From DATAFF01 sp963744915 (GTDB lineage: Bacteria; Pseudomonadota; Alphaproteobacteria; Rhizobiales; Aestuariivirgaceae): DNA of 64,000 nt. The stretch spans positions 39,155 through 103,154 of the forward strand of contig CAVUUY010000025.1 in assembly GCA_963744915.1 (NCBI GenBank). The letters run 5' to 3'. Below are positions 8,631-18,200 of this stretch, piece by piece. The translations under genes were made by a program, and so were the position numbers. Numbering within the stretch: position 1 is the first letter of the stretch; each line of letters begins with the position of its first letter. The notes under the pieces are model-generated. The model had not been told where the DNA came from. It made no database searches and saw nothing but the letters and a program-made list of their open reading frames with translations.

Positions 8631-9340
8631 CTCTGCCTCTCTCCGGATGGGGCGGCATGGGCCCAGGGGTTCAGCCGCCGTTCGGCCCATCGGACCAGTT
8701 GCAACATGGCGAAAACGATCACCAGGTAGAATGCGCCGGCGGCAAATAGCGGGGTGAACGGGTCGAAGGTGTTGAAATAGACCTGGTTGGCGGCGCCGAC
8801 CAGATCGGTGATGGTGATGAAATTGACGACCGCAGTGCCTTTCAGCACGAACACCGCCTCATTGCCGTAGGACCGCAGCGCCAGCCGCGTCGCATTGGGG
8901 GCGATTATCCGGGCGAAGGTCTGAAGCCGGCTCAATCCAAAGGCGCGCGCCGCCTCGACCTCGCCGGCCGGCACATTGCGCAATGCACCGGCGATGATTT
9001 CGGTCAGGAAGCCGGCCGAATTGAGGGACAGCGCCAGGATCGCGATCGGCATCGGCCGGGCGATGAGGAACCAGATCGGGGTCTCCTTGATGCCGGGAAC
9101 CTGCGGCAGCCCGTAATAGACGAGATAGAGGATCACCAGGAGCGGCGCGCCGCGGAAGAAAAAGACGAAGCTTTGGGCAAACCAGCGTCGCCCGCGTCCA
9201 TCGGCATTGCGGGCAAGAGCCACGGGCAAGGCAATGACGAAGCCGCCGATCAAGGTGAAAAGCGTGAGCTCGAGCGTGATGACGGCACCTGCCAGGAGAA
9301 CCGGCAGATATTCGACAAGGGTTGCCGGGTCCATCAGCAT
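8627..9340 (-). CDS. Polar amino-acid ABC transporter permease (HisM/GlnP type)
   Basis: A 237-residue inner-membrane permease with about five hydrophobic segments. The HisMQ-type permease features are present: FFFRGAPLLVILYLVYYGLP near residue 60 and the EAA loop EVEAARAFGLSRLQTFARII, the contact site for the ATPase. It lies between the other permease (four bases upstream) and the RidA gene, which its stop overlaps. The two permeases would form the heterodimeric channel. No ATP-binding subunit gene is found beside them. Confidence 0.9.
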   Translation of the reverse strand: MLMDPATLVEYLPVLLAGAVITLELTLFTLIGGFVIALPVALARNADGRGRRWFAQSFVFFFRGAPLLVILYLVYYGLPQVPGIKETPIWFLIARPMPIAILALSLNSAGFLTEIIAGALRNVPAGEVEAARAFGLSRLQTFARIIAPNATRLALRSYGNEAVFVLKGTAVVNFITITDLVGAANQVYFNTFDPFTPLFAAGAFYLVIVFAMLQLVRWAERRLNPWAHAAPSGERQS

Positions 9341-9344
9341 GGCA

Positions 9345-10055
9345 TCACCGCCCGCTCCTCAGATGGCGGTAAAGCCGGTGTTCCGAGCGGATCTGCAGCA
9401 GCAGGACCACCGCGGCAATGCCGAGATAGATCAGGAGCGTCACCATGTAGAACTGAAAATATTCCTTGGTGTTCTGTCCGGCGTCGCCGGCGACGCGGAT
9501 CAGGTCCTGGAGGCCGATCGCCGACACCAGCGGCGTGCTCTTCAGCGTCGTCATCACGAGATTGGTCAGGCCCGGCATGGCGAGCCGGAAAGCGAGCGGC
9601 AGACGGATGCGGCAAAAGACGAGGAGGGGCGACATGCCGAAGGCGCGAGCGGCATCGATCGCGCCGGCCGGAACCGCCATCAAGGCGCCGCGAAAGACCT
9701 CGCTGGCATAGGCCGCATGGATCAGCGCCAATGCCAGCACGCCCGACCAGAAGCGATTGATCTCGAAGAATCCCGCAAAACCGAAGGGGGCGAGCAGGGC
9801 GGCGAGCGCGATCGCCGCGCCGTAATAGATGAGGAAGATGACGAGGAGCTCCGGGACGCTGCGCAGCACCATATTGATGATTTCGAGCAGCCGGCCGAAC
9901 AGCGGCACCGGGGCGATTTCGCCGAGCGCCGAGACAAGGCCCAGAGCGGTGCCGGCCAGGATTGACGTGACCGCAAGACGCAGCGTCAGGTCGAGCCCGG
10001 CCAGCAGCTCGTCGCCCCAGCCGGTCGGCCCGAGAGAGAACAGCGCGAGATCCAT
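9345..10055 (-). CDS. Polar amino-acid ABC transporter permease (HisQ type)
   Basis: A 236-residue membrane protein, second half of the permease pair. It carries RSVPELLVIFLIYYG and the EAA loop AIDAARAFGMSPLLVFCRI, and a hydrophobic C-terminal segment (MVTLLIYLGIAAVVLLLQI). It follows the substrate-binding protein by 38 bases and precedes the second permease by four bases, the usual order in histidine/arginine/opine importers. The substrate cannot be read from the sequence. Confidence 0.9.
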   Translation of the reverse strand: MDLALFSLGPTGWGDELLAGLDLTLRLAVTSILAGTALGLVSALGEIAPVPLFGRLLEIINMVLRSVPELLVIFLIYYGAAIALAALLAPFGFAGFFEINRFWSGVLALALIHAAYASEVFRGALMAVPAGAIDAARAFGMSPLLVFCRIRLPLAFRLAMPGLTNLVMTTLKSTPLVSAIGLQDLIRVAGDAGQNTKEYFQFYMVTLLIYLGIAAVVLLLQIRSEHRLYRHLRSGR

Positions 10056-10093
10056 CCCGCCCTCACGCCGCTGCGACGCTCAATCGGGCACGG

Positions 10094-10870
10094 TTACCAC
10101 AGCTTGTCGGCACGAATGTCGGCACCCGGCATCCATTTTTCCTGGAGCTTGCTCACCGTGCCGTCGGCATAGACGGCACGAATCGCCTCGTCGACCTTGG
10201 CCTTGAGGGGATCGCCCTTGCGGAACATGGCGCCGACGCCTTTGCCCAGCACCGCCGGATCTTCGATGGTGCGGATGACCTCGAAGGCCTGGCCCTCCGG
10301 CTTGGCCATGAAATCCTTGGCCGGGAGCTGTTCGGTGAAGGCAAGATCGATGCGGCCATTGACCAGATCGGCATGGATCTGGTCGGCATTTTCATAACCG
10401 ACCGGCTCCATGACGCCGGCATAATATTTGCGTACATATTGATCCTGCGTGGCCCCGGCATAGACGCCGACCCGCTTGCCCTTGATGTCGGCGTCGAAAT
10501 TCTTGATCGACCCCTTCCGGGCATAGAACACATATTTGTCGGTGTAGTACGGGATCGAGAAATCCGCGACCTTCTCGCGCTCTGGCTTGATCGACATGGA
10601 AGAGAAGATCATGTCGAACTTGTGCGCCAGCAGCCCGGCGATCATGCCGTCGAAATCCTGCTTGACCCACTGACATTCGAGCCCGGCGCGCTTGCACACC
10701 GCATTGCCGAGATCGAGCTCGAAGCCGGTATAGGTGCCATCGGCTTCGGTCTTGGAGAAAGGCGGAAACGAGGCCTCGGTGGCGACCTTGACCGGTTCCG
10801 CAAAAGCCGTTGCGCTGACGGCCGCCGTGGCCATTATCACGACGACCCGCGCCAGTTCACGGAACTTCAT
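10094..10870 (-). CDS. ABC transporter periplasmic amino-acid-binding protein
   Basis: A 258-residue family 3 solute-binding protein with a cleavable signal peptide (residues 1-24, ending TAFA/EPVKV). The ligand-binding landmarks are typical of HisJ/ArgT proteins: FPPFSKTEADGTYTGFELDL, DMIFSSMSIKPEREKVADFS, IPYYTDKYVF, and GKRVGVYAGATQDQYV. It should deliver a polar, perhaps basic, amino acid to the two permeases encoded just downstream. It is the first gene of the importer operon, 61 bases downstream of the LysR gene on the same strand. Confidence 0.9.
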   Translation of the reverse strand: MKFRELARVVVIMATAAVSATAFAEPVKVATEASFPPFSKTEADGTYTGFELDLGNAVCKRAGLECQWVKQDFDGMIAGLLAHKFDMIFSSMSIKPEREKVADFSIPYYTDKYVFYARKGSIKNFDADIKGKRVGVYAGATQDQYVRKYYAGVMEPVGYENADQIHADLVNGRIDLAFTEQLPAKDFMAKPEGQAFEVIRTIEDPAVLGKGVGAMFRKGDPLKAKVDEAIRAVYADGTVSKLQEKWMPGADIRADKLW

Positions 10871-10931
10871 GTTCTTTCCTCCCTCTGGTCAGAAGAACCA
10901 CGACAGCATGTCCGCACGCCGCAATGCATGG

Positions 10932-11864
10932 TCAAGCGCTGAAGTGCGCTTTGGCCGTCGCCCCGGCAAGTGCTGCGGCACGCAGATCCCCCAGAAAGGT
11001 CTCGGCCGGGAGGTTCAGCTCGCCACCCTTGCGGGTGACCAAGTCGAATTCGGGGGAATAGGTCAGGATGTCCGGGCGAAGCGCCCGCATGTCGCCGCTT
11101 TCCACCCAGCGCTCGGCATAATGCGACGGCAGAAAGCCGCCGAAGCGCCCGGAAAGGATCAGCGCCGCTGCGGCTTCCATGGAGAACACGGTGGCCTTGT
11201 GGGGACTGGCACCGAAAAAGCGATGGTCGAACTTCGACAGATAGCCGCGCCCGATCAGCCCGGCAGCGGCGATTTCCTCGATGTCGGGCTTGCGGGGCGA
11301 AGCCTGGAACATCGGATGGCGCCGGCCGCAATAGAAATAGTTGACTTCACGGAATAGCCGCTCGTAGCGCAGCCCGGCGATCTTCTGGTGTCGCGGCATG
11401 ATGGCGATCTGCAGCTGTCCGGCGAGGACGCCGCGCTCGAGCTCGCGCGGGGTGAGCACCTGCAGCGTCAGCTCGACGGCATTGTCGCGGCCGTAGAAGC
11501 GTTCGACCGCTGGAGCGATCGGCAGCTCGGGATGGGAGATGATGCTGTCCGGCATGCCGATGGCGAGCGGACCGCTCAGCTGTTGGTGGCGCGATGCGAC
11601 ATGGGTCTGAAAGCGGTCGAGGGCGGCAAAGAGCTCGCGGGCGGAGCGGTAGACCGCCTCGCCATCCTCGGTCAGACGAAAGCCGCCCCGGCCACGCTCG
11701 CACAGCCTGAGCCCGAGCCGGGTCTCCAGGTCGTGCATATGGGTGCTGACCGTCGACTCCGAGACGTTGAGCAGCGCCTGGGCAGCAGCGAAGCCGCCGC
11801 ATTCCGCAACGGCGGCGAACACCCGCAACAGGCGCAGATCGGCATCGCTCACCCGTCCAAGCAT
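10932..11864 (-). CDS. LysR family transcriptional regulator
   Basis: A 310-residue regulator. The N-terminal winged helix-turn-helix is clear (DLRLLRVFAAVAECGGF, then LNVSESTVSTHMHDLETRLG), followed by an inducer-binding domain with the usual LysR spacing. ATG 11864 places the helix-turn-helix at the normal distance from the start; a longer frame to 12083 would add an unrelated extension that overlaps the divergent gene. It is divergent from the SelA-like gene with 160 bases between starts, the typical LysR control arrangement, and upstream of the importer genes on its own strand. It probably senses a substrate of this amino-acid pathway. Confidence 0.9.
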   Translation of the reverse strand: MLGRVSDADLRLLRVFAAVAECGGFAAAQALLNVSESTVSTHMHDLETRLGLRLCERGRGGFRLTEDGEAVYRSARELFAALDRFQTHVASRHQQLSGPLAIGMPDSIISHPELPIAPAVERFYGRDNAVELTLQVLTPRELERGVLAGQLQIAIMPRHQKIAGLRYERLFREVNYFYCGRRHPMFQASPRKPDIEEIAAAGLIGRGYLSKFDHRFFGASPHKATVFSMEAAAALILSGRFGGFLPSHYAERWVESGDMRALRPDILTYSPEFDLVTRKGGELNLPAETFLGDLRAAALAGATAKAHFSA

Positions 11865-12024
11865 CGACAACCGGCTATCAATCCAGGCAATTCGTTCGCG
11901 CGAGGTTACACGGTTCAGGTCGATTGTCGAATCGCCGAAGTATGCTTTGGCGCTTTGCCATGGCGCCGCCGTCAATGCCGGCACAATCTCCCAACCTCCC
12001 GCCACCAAGGACGCCTCGCAAGCC

Positions 12025-13182
12025 ATGGCCAAAGCCTCTCCGCCTGCGATTTTTGCCCGTTTCGGCCTCAGGCCGGTGATCAACGCCTGCGGTGTCTATA
12101 CCGATCTCGGCGGCTCGCGGCTGACGCCGACGGTGCTCGCCGGCATGGCCGAGATGAACGGCCAGTTCGTGTCGATGCCGGAGCTGCTCGATGCAACCGG
12201 AGCGCGCATTGCCGAGCTTCTCCAGGCGCCGGCGGCCCGCGTCACCCCGGGAGCGGCGGCGGCCATCATGCTGGCAACCGCCGCGGCGATGGCCGGCGGC
12301 GATGGCGCCAAGGGCGAGCGGCTGCCCGACAGCACCGGCATGCGGAACGAGGTGCTGATCCAGGCGGGGCACCGGTACAAATACGACCGCCAGGTGCTGA
12401 TGGCGGGAGCGCGCCTGGTCGAGGTCGGCTCGCCGAACGGCACCCGGCCGGACCAGATGGCGGCGGCCATCACGGCCAATACGGCCATGGTGATCCACCC
12501 CGCCCATCTCGACGGCAAGCCTGGCACGATCGGCCTCGAAGAGGTCGCAGCCCTTGCCCATCACCATGGCCTGCCGGTGTTCGTCGATGCCGCCTACATG
12601 GTTTATCCGACCGCGCAAATGGCAAGCTATCTCGGGCGCGGCGCCGATCTCGTGGCGATCAGCTCGAAATATTTCGGCGGTCCCAATGCCGGCGGCTTCG
12701 TCATCGGTTCGAGCGAGCAGGTGGCGGCGATCACGGCCTTCGATTTCACCCGCTATGAATTGGGGCGCTATCGCAAATTCGGCCGGCCATTGAAGATGGA
12801 CCGGCAGATGGTGGCGGCGGTGGTGCTGGCGCTCGAGGAATGGCTCGCTGCGGACCACCCGGCGCGCCTTGCCGGCGAGGAGCGGCGGGTGGCGGCGCTG
12901 GCGGGCCGGTTGGAGGGTATTGCCGGGCTCCATGGCGCGGCGAAATGCTTCACCATGGACGAGCGGTTCATCGATGGCCCGCCGGTCAACTGCCTGCTTG
13001 TGACGGTCGATCAGAAAAAAGCCGGCATGAGCGCGGCGGAGATCGCGACGGCGCTTGCCGAGGGTGAGCCCCAAATCCTGGCGGTGCAGGAGGGTGCACA
13101 GCTCGGCTTTGTCACCGACCTGCTCGTCGAGAGCGAGGTCGAGGCGATCGGACGCCGGCTGCGGGCGCTGCTCGAAGCCTGA
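12025..13182 (+). CDS. SelA-like PLP-dependent enzyme
   Basis: A 385-residue fold-type I PLP protein annotated in relatives as L-seryl-tRNA(Sec) selenium transferase-related. The catalytic Lys is in SSKYFGGPNAGGF and the PLP-contacting Asp in FVDAAYMVYP. The opening RPVINACGVYTDLGGSRL matches the family's INA-G start. True SelA is longer and binds tRNA-Sec, whereas short members such as DgaE act as ammonia-lyases or dehydratases on sugar acids and amino acids. With a RidA protein, an amino-acid importer and a LysR regulator next door, an amino-acid lyase that releases enamines is the better guess. ATG 12025 fits the family N terminus. Confidence 0.82.
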   Translation: MAKASPPAIFARFGLRPVINACGVYTDLGGSRLTPTVLAGMAEMNGQFVSMPELLDATGARIAELLQAPAARVTPGAAAAIMLATAAAMAGGDGAKGERLPDSTGMRNEVLIQAGHRYKYDRQVLMAGARLVEVGSPNGTRPDQMAAAITANTAMVIHPAHLDGKPGTIGLEEVAALAHHHGLPVFVDAAYMVYPTAQMASYLGRGADLVAISSKYFGGPNAGGFVIGSSEQVAAITAFDFTRYELGRYRKFGRPLKMDRQMVAAVVLALEEWLAADHPARLAGEERRVAALAGRLEGIAGLHGAAKCFTMDERFIDGPPVNCLLVTVDQKKAGMSAAEIATALAEGEPQILAVQEGAQLGFVTDLLVESEVEAIGRRLRALLEA

Positions 13183-13191
13183 GATCCGCCA

Positions 13192-14700
13192 TCAGCGGCG
13201 GGTCAGCGAGCCGAGGATGCCGCGGACCAGGGCGTTGCCGATGTTGCGCACCATCATGGTGCCGACCTGGCGACCGACGCTGCCTGCAACATTTTTGACA
13301 AAGCGCTCGGACGCTGTCTCGCGGTCGCGCCCGGCAGACCGGTCGAGGCGGGCCTGGTCGGCTTCCTCCTTGGCGGTCTGCTTCTGGGTGGCGGCGGCAG
13401 CTTGGGCGTCGTCGCGGGCTTTGGCCTTGACGCTCAATTTCTCATAGGCGGATTCGCGGTTTACCGGTGTGTCGTAAAGCCCGTAGACCGGGCTTTGCTT
13501 GATGGCGAGGCTGCGCTCGGCCTCGCTGATCGGGCCCATGCGGCTCGATGGCGGCCTGATCGTGGTGCGTTCCACGATGGTCGGAATGCCCTTGAGATCG
13601 AGCACCGAAACCAGGGCCTCGCCCTTCGCCAGCTCGGTGATCGCCTGCTCGGTGTTGAAGGTGGGGTTCTGACGGAAGGTGGTTGCGGCAGCCTTGACCG
13701 CCTTCTGGTCGCGGGGCGTGAAGGCGCGCAGCGCATGCTGGATCTTGTTGCCGAGCTGGGCCAGAACCGTCTCCGGCACGTCGAGCGGATTCTGGGTGAC
13801 GAAATAGACGCCGACGCCTTTGGAACGGCTCAGGCGCACCACCTGCTCGATCTTCTGCAACAGTCCTGGCGGGGCATCGGCGAACAGGAGATGGGCCTCG
13901 TCGAAGAAGAAGACGAGCTTGGGCTTGTCCGGATCGCCGACCTCCGGCAGGTCCTCGAAAATCTCCGATATCAGCCACAGCAGGAAGGTGGCATAGAGCT
14001 GCGGCGAGGTCATCAGCTGGTCGGCGGCGAGGATGTTGACGTAACCGCGCCCGTCGCGGGTGGTGCGCATGAGATCGTGAATGTCGAGCGCCGGCTCGCC
14101 GAAGAAATGTTCGCCGCCTTGTTCTTCCAGAACGACGAGGCGGCGCTGAATGGCGCCGATGGTCGTCGCACCGACATTGCCGTAATCGGTGGTGATCGAT
14201 TTGCCGCGGGCAGCAAGGTCGGAGAGCAGCGCCCTGAGATCCGGCAGGTCGAGCAGCAGCAGCCCCTCCTGATCGGCAATCCGGAAAGCGATGTTGAGGG
14301 CGCCTTCCTGAGCCTCGGTAAGCCCCATGAGGCGGGAAAGGAGCAATGGGCCCATTTCCGAAATCGTGGTCCGGATGGGATGGCCCTGCTTGCCGAACAG
14401 GTCCCAATAGATGGTCGGCACGCCGGCGAAGCCATAGTCGTCGAGGCCGACTTCCTTGGCGCGGGCCACGAGCGCCGCCGTCGGCTGGCCTTCTTGCGAG
14501 ATGCCCGACAGATCGCCCTTGATGTCGGCGGCGAAGACCGGCACGCCCATGGCCGAGAAACCTTCGGCCAGGATCTGCAGGGTCACCGTCTTGCCGGTTC
14601 CGGTCGCACCCGTGATGAGACCGTGGCGGTTGGCAAGCGGCAGAAAGAGCACCTCCTTGCCGGTGCCGCTGGCGCCAATCAAGATGCTGTCGTCGGTCAT
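13192..14700 (-). CDS. HerA/YjgR-type ATPase (DUF853)
   Basis: A 502-residue P-loop ATPase. Walker A is GATGTGKT at about residue 33, Walker B is LVFFFDEAH, and VYFVTQNPLDVPETVLAQLG carries the sensor region; this is the DUF853/YjgR branch of the HerA-FtsK superfamily. The C-terminal quarter is charged and rich in A, K, Q and R, probably coiled coil. YjgR proteins are common but their cellular role is unknown; DNA or protein translocation is inferred from the superfamily. ATG 14700 is preferred to TTG 14706. The stop is nine bases from the stop of the convergent SelA-like gene. Confidence 0.9.
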   Translation of the reverse strand: MTDDSILIGASGTGKEVLFLPLANRHGLITGATGTGKTVTLQILAEGFSAMGVPVFAADIKGDLSGISQEGQPTAALVARAKEVGLDDYGFAGVPTIYWDLFGKQGHPIRTTISEMGPLLLSRLMGLTEAQEGALNIAFRIADQEGLLLLDLPDLRALLSDLAARGKSITTDYGNVGATTIGAIQRRLVVLEEQGGEHFFGEPALDIHDLMRTTRDGRGYVNILAADQLMTSPQLYATFLLWLISEIFEDLPEVGDPDKPKLVFFFDEAHLLFADAPPGLLQKIEQVVRLSRSKGVGVYFVTQNPLDVPETVLAQLGNKIQHALRAFTPRDQKAVKAAATTFRQNPTFNTEQAITELAKGEALVSVLDLKGIPTIVERTTIRPPSSRMGPISEAERSLAIKQSPVYGLYDTPVNRESAYEKLSVKAKARDDAQAAAATQKQTAKEEADQARLDRSAGRDRETASERFVKNVAGSVGRQVGTMMVRNIGNALVRGILGSLTRR

Positions 14701-14831
14701 CGGCAAGGTCCTCGAAGCCGCTCTTTGCCGGGATCTTTTCCCCTGCCCGGCTCTTACGAATCACGTCCCGGCAATCTGCTATAAAAGCTTTATTGCTGCA
14801 AACGATCAACGGATAAGGGAATTTGAGGCCG

Positions 14832-15221
14832 ATGCAGGAGCTGATCCACAGAGTGCGTGCCGCTTCCGGGCTTGACGAACAACAGGCCGAGAAGGCGGTC
14901 GGGATCATCCTGTCGCTGGTCCGTGCCCAGGCACCGGAAGACAAGGGGAAGGAATTGTTCGCGCACCTTCCTGGCGCGGCGGAGCTGGCGGCGCGGCATG
15001 GCAGCGACGGCGCTGCCAAGGGCGGCCTCTTCGGCCTGCTGGGGGGTGGCCTGATGGGCGCGCCGCTGGCCGCAATCGGCAAGCTGCAGGCGGCCGGACT
15101 GTCGATGGCCGAGATCAGGGCGGTCGGCTATGAGGTCTTGGCCTATGCCAAGGAAAAAGCCGGGGACCGCCTGGTCCGCGATGTCGCGGGCTCTATTCCT
15201 GGCCTCTCCAGCTATGTGTGA
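14832..15221 (+). CDS. Small conserved-type protein, function unknown
   Basis: A 129-residue protein. The N-terminal 50 residues form an amphipathic helical segment (MQELIHRVRAASGLDEQQAE) resembling the DUF2267/DUF2780 type of small soluble proteins. A glycine-rich middle (GGLFGLLGGGLMGAPL) and a C-terminal helical part with AKEKAGDRLVRDVAGSI follow. ATG 14832 is better than TTG 14823. It is divergent from the HerA-like ATPase and convergent with the autotransporter, six bases from the latter's stop. No function can be given. Confidence 0.65.
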   Translation: MQELIHRVRAASGLDEQQAEKAVGIILSLVRAQAPEDKGKELFAHLPGAAELAARHGSDGAAKGGLFGLLGGGLMGAPLAAIGKLQAAGLSMAEIRAVGYEVLAYAKEKAGDRLVRDVAGSIPGLSSYV

Positions 15222-15227
15222 CGGGCT

Positions 15228-18200
15228 CTAGAAGTTCCAGCGAAGCCCTCCCTGACCGGCCAGGCCATCGATTTCCTCACCGACAAAGGCCTGAAGGTTG
15301 ACGAAGGCGGTCAATGGGGCTGCCGTCACCTGAAGCCCGCCGCCGACCAGTCCCCAGCTGTCCAGCCCATTGCTGGCGCTCCGATAGCCATAGGCGAAAC
15401 CGCGATTGCCGCCGGCAAATTCATGCAGGAAATGGGCCTCGACATAAGGCTCCACCATGGCGCCGGCCACCGCACCGAGATAGCCGGCCCGCAATCCGGC
15501 TCGGCCGCGCAGACTGTCCCCATCGGCAAAGGAAATCGGCGCGCCTCCGAGTGAGCCATCGTCGATGTTGCCTGCCACATAGGCGAGCTGGGCCAGCGGG
15601 TTGAGGTAGAAGCCGGGGCCGACATCATATTTGTATCCAAGCTCGACACTGCCGCCGAGAGACCGCGCCGCGACGTCATCCGACAGCACCCCCTGCGCGT
15701 AGGTCACCGTGACGAGGTCGGCCTTGAGCAGCAGGTCGGCATGGAAGCCGGCATTCAGATAGGTGAGATAACCGCCGATGGTGCCCCCTTCATAGGTGGC
15801 GTGGTCCGGCGTGTGGTCGAGCGTCAGGCCGGAATGGACATAGCCGCCGAGCAGGCCGGCAATGACCGAGTCGCCGCCAAGCGGGCCGGCCGTGACACCG
15901 TCGATGCCGCCCTGGGCGCCGGCTATGTCCTGATGGAAATCGGCGGGGGAATGCGGATCGTAGCCGGCATTTTCTCCAAAGCCGCGCAGCCAGACGCCGC
16001 CCCGCTGGCGCGGGGTGGGCGGACCCCCGGGGAAATCGGCGCTGGGGGTGATGACAGGCGCCGCGGCCAGTGAAACGAGATCGCCCATGCGCTGGTGCCA
16101 GGCACTGACGCCGGCATGCCAGACATTCTGCAAGCCGGTCATCACGACGCCGAGCGCGTCGACCCTGCTTTGGTCATGACCGGCTTCATAAAGCTCCCAT
16201 TTGGTGCTGCCATCGTCGTCGGGCCGCAGCTCATAGAGGAAAAAGCCGGCATGGATCGGCCCGCTGGCCAACCGGAACTCGTCGCCCTGGGGCCGGCTGC
16301 CCTGATCGACGATGAAAATGTCCTCGGCGTCGCGCACGCCCGCCGAGCGCGCGACATTGTTCACCTTGACCATCGTCGTGCCGCCGACCACCCCCGACAG
16401 GGTCAGGAGATCGGCCGGGGAGCCGGTGCCGGCAAGCACCGCATCGACCCCGAGCAGCCCGCCGCCATTGAAATTGTCGAGCGCGGGAAAGCGCAAGCGG
16501 TCGCCGGCCCTGCCGTTGATCATGGTGATGACGCCGGATGGGCCGTTGGTGAAGCTTTCCAGCCCGAGGAAGGCCACCGCCTCGGCTCCGCCGGCACCGC
16601 CGGCACGCAGCGTGCCGGAATTGACCATCGCGTCGATGCCGGTGCCGAAATCGCTGTCGCCGCGCGCCTCGAACCGACCGCGATTGTCGAAATCGTCCTC
16701 CCCGTCATTGAGATTGACGAAGCCGATGACGGTGCCGAGATTGGCGACCGACAGCGGACCGCCGCCGGCGGCATTGGCGATCGCCCGCCCGCTCAACGCC
16801 TGGAGCGTGCCGTGATTCTCGAGGCGCGCCGGGGCGGCGGCGGACAGGCCGGCGGCGAAGCCATCGCCGCTGCCGCCGGTCACCGTGCCGGACGTGATCG
16901 TGATCTCGGCTGCCCCGGAGAGGGACCGGGCATAGAGGCCGCTGGCGCCATCGCCCGTCATCGTCACATCGCCGGCGCTCTCCACCGCGGCGACCCCGGG
17001 CGCCGCACCGGCCGCCGAAGCCAGGATGCCGACCGCGGCGCTGCCATCGAGGGTGATGTTGCCCCGGCTGTGGATGGCGGCATTGACGCCCGCCGCGGTG
17101 ATGCCGGTGGCAAGACTGCCCCTCACCGCGATGTTGCCGCCGCTCGTCACCGATACATTGCCGGCCTGTGAGCCGGCGGCGATGCCATCCGCGCCTTCGC
17201 CGGCGACCGTCACATTGCCGGCGCTGCTCAGCGTGACCCCACCATCTCCGAACGCCGTCAGCAAAATTCCCGCCGCCCCCTCGACAGCGATGTCGCCGCG
17301 GCTGTCGACATTGAGGACGGCGCGGTCATAGACCCGGCCATCGATCCCCCTCGCCTCCCTGCCCTGGGCGGCCAACCGGCCGACGCTCTGGATGGTCGCC
17401 ACGCCGTTCATATGCGCATCGAGGTGGACGGCGTTGGAATAGTCTCCGATGGCGGCAAGGTCGCCCGCGCTGACAATGCTCGCATCGCCGCTCTGGGTGT
17501 GGACATGGAGGCCGTCGGAGCGGTTGCCGCCGACGAGGACATTGCCGGTGCTTTCGACAACGGCGCCCGATTGGGCCGTCGCATCGATTCCATGCGAGCC
17601 CGTGCCGGTCGTCCGGATATCGCCCGTGCTCCTGACCCTCGCCACGCCACCTCTGGCGAGCGCATGAAGGCCGGTTCCGCTTCCAAGCGTCGAGACGGCG
17701 CCCACGCTCGTGATCGTCGCATCCCGTCCGCTCAAGGCCGCGATGGCATCGGCGCCGGCGCCGGCGGTGGTGACGTCGCCGACGCTGTCGATGCTTGCGA
17801 GCGCCTGACTGAAGACGTTCGCCCGGATGCCGGTGGCACCCGCGCCGGCGGTCGTGATCCGGCCCTCGCTGGTGATGGCCACCGCGCCTTGCGATGCACC
17901 GTAAATCCCGTGCGCCCCCCCGCCGAATTGAATCGCCCCGCCCGAGGTCGTGATGTCGCCCATGCTGTCGATGTGCACCGAGCCTGAATTGCCATAGCCA
18001 GTAAGACCGGCCGAACTGTCGCCGGTGGTGGTAATGGCGCCCTTGCTGGCCAGGATGACGTCGCCATGCGGCGCCCAGATGAGGACGCCCTCGGCGTTCA
18101 CGCCCGTCGTGCCGATGTCGCCGGTGCTGCTCACCGTCACCGACGCATTGGCGTTGACGAGGATGGCAGCGCTGCTGGTGCCGATCGTCGACAGGCGGCC

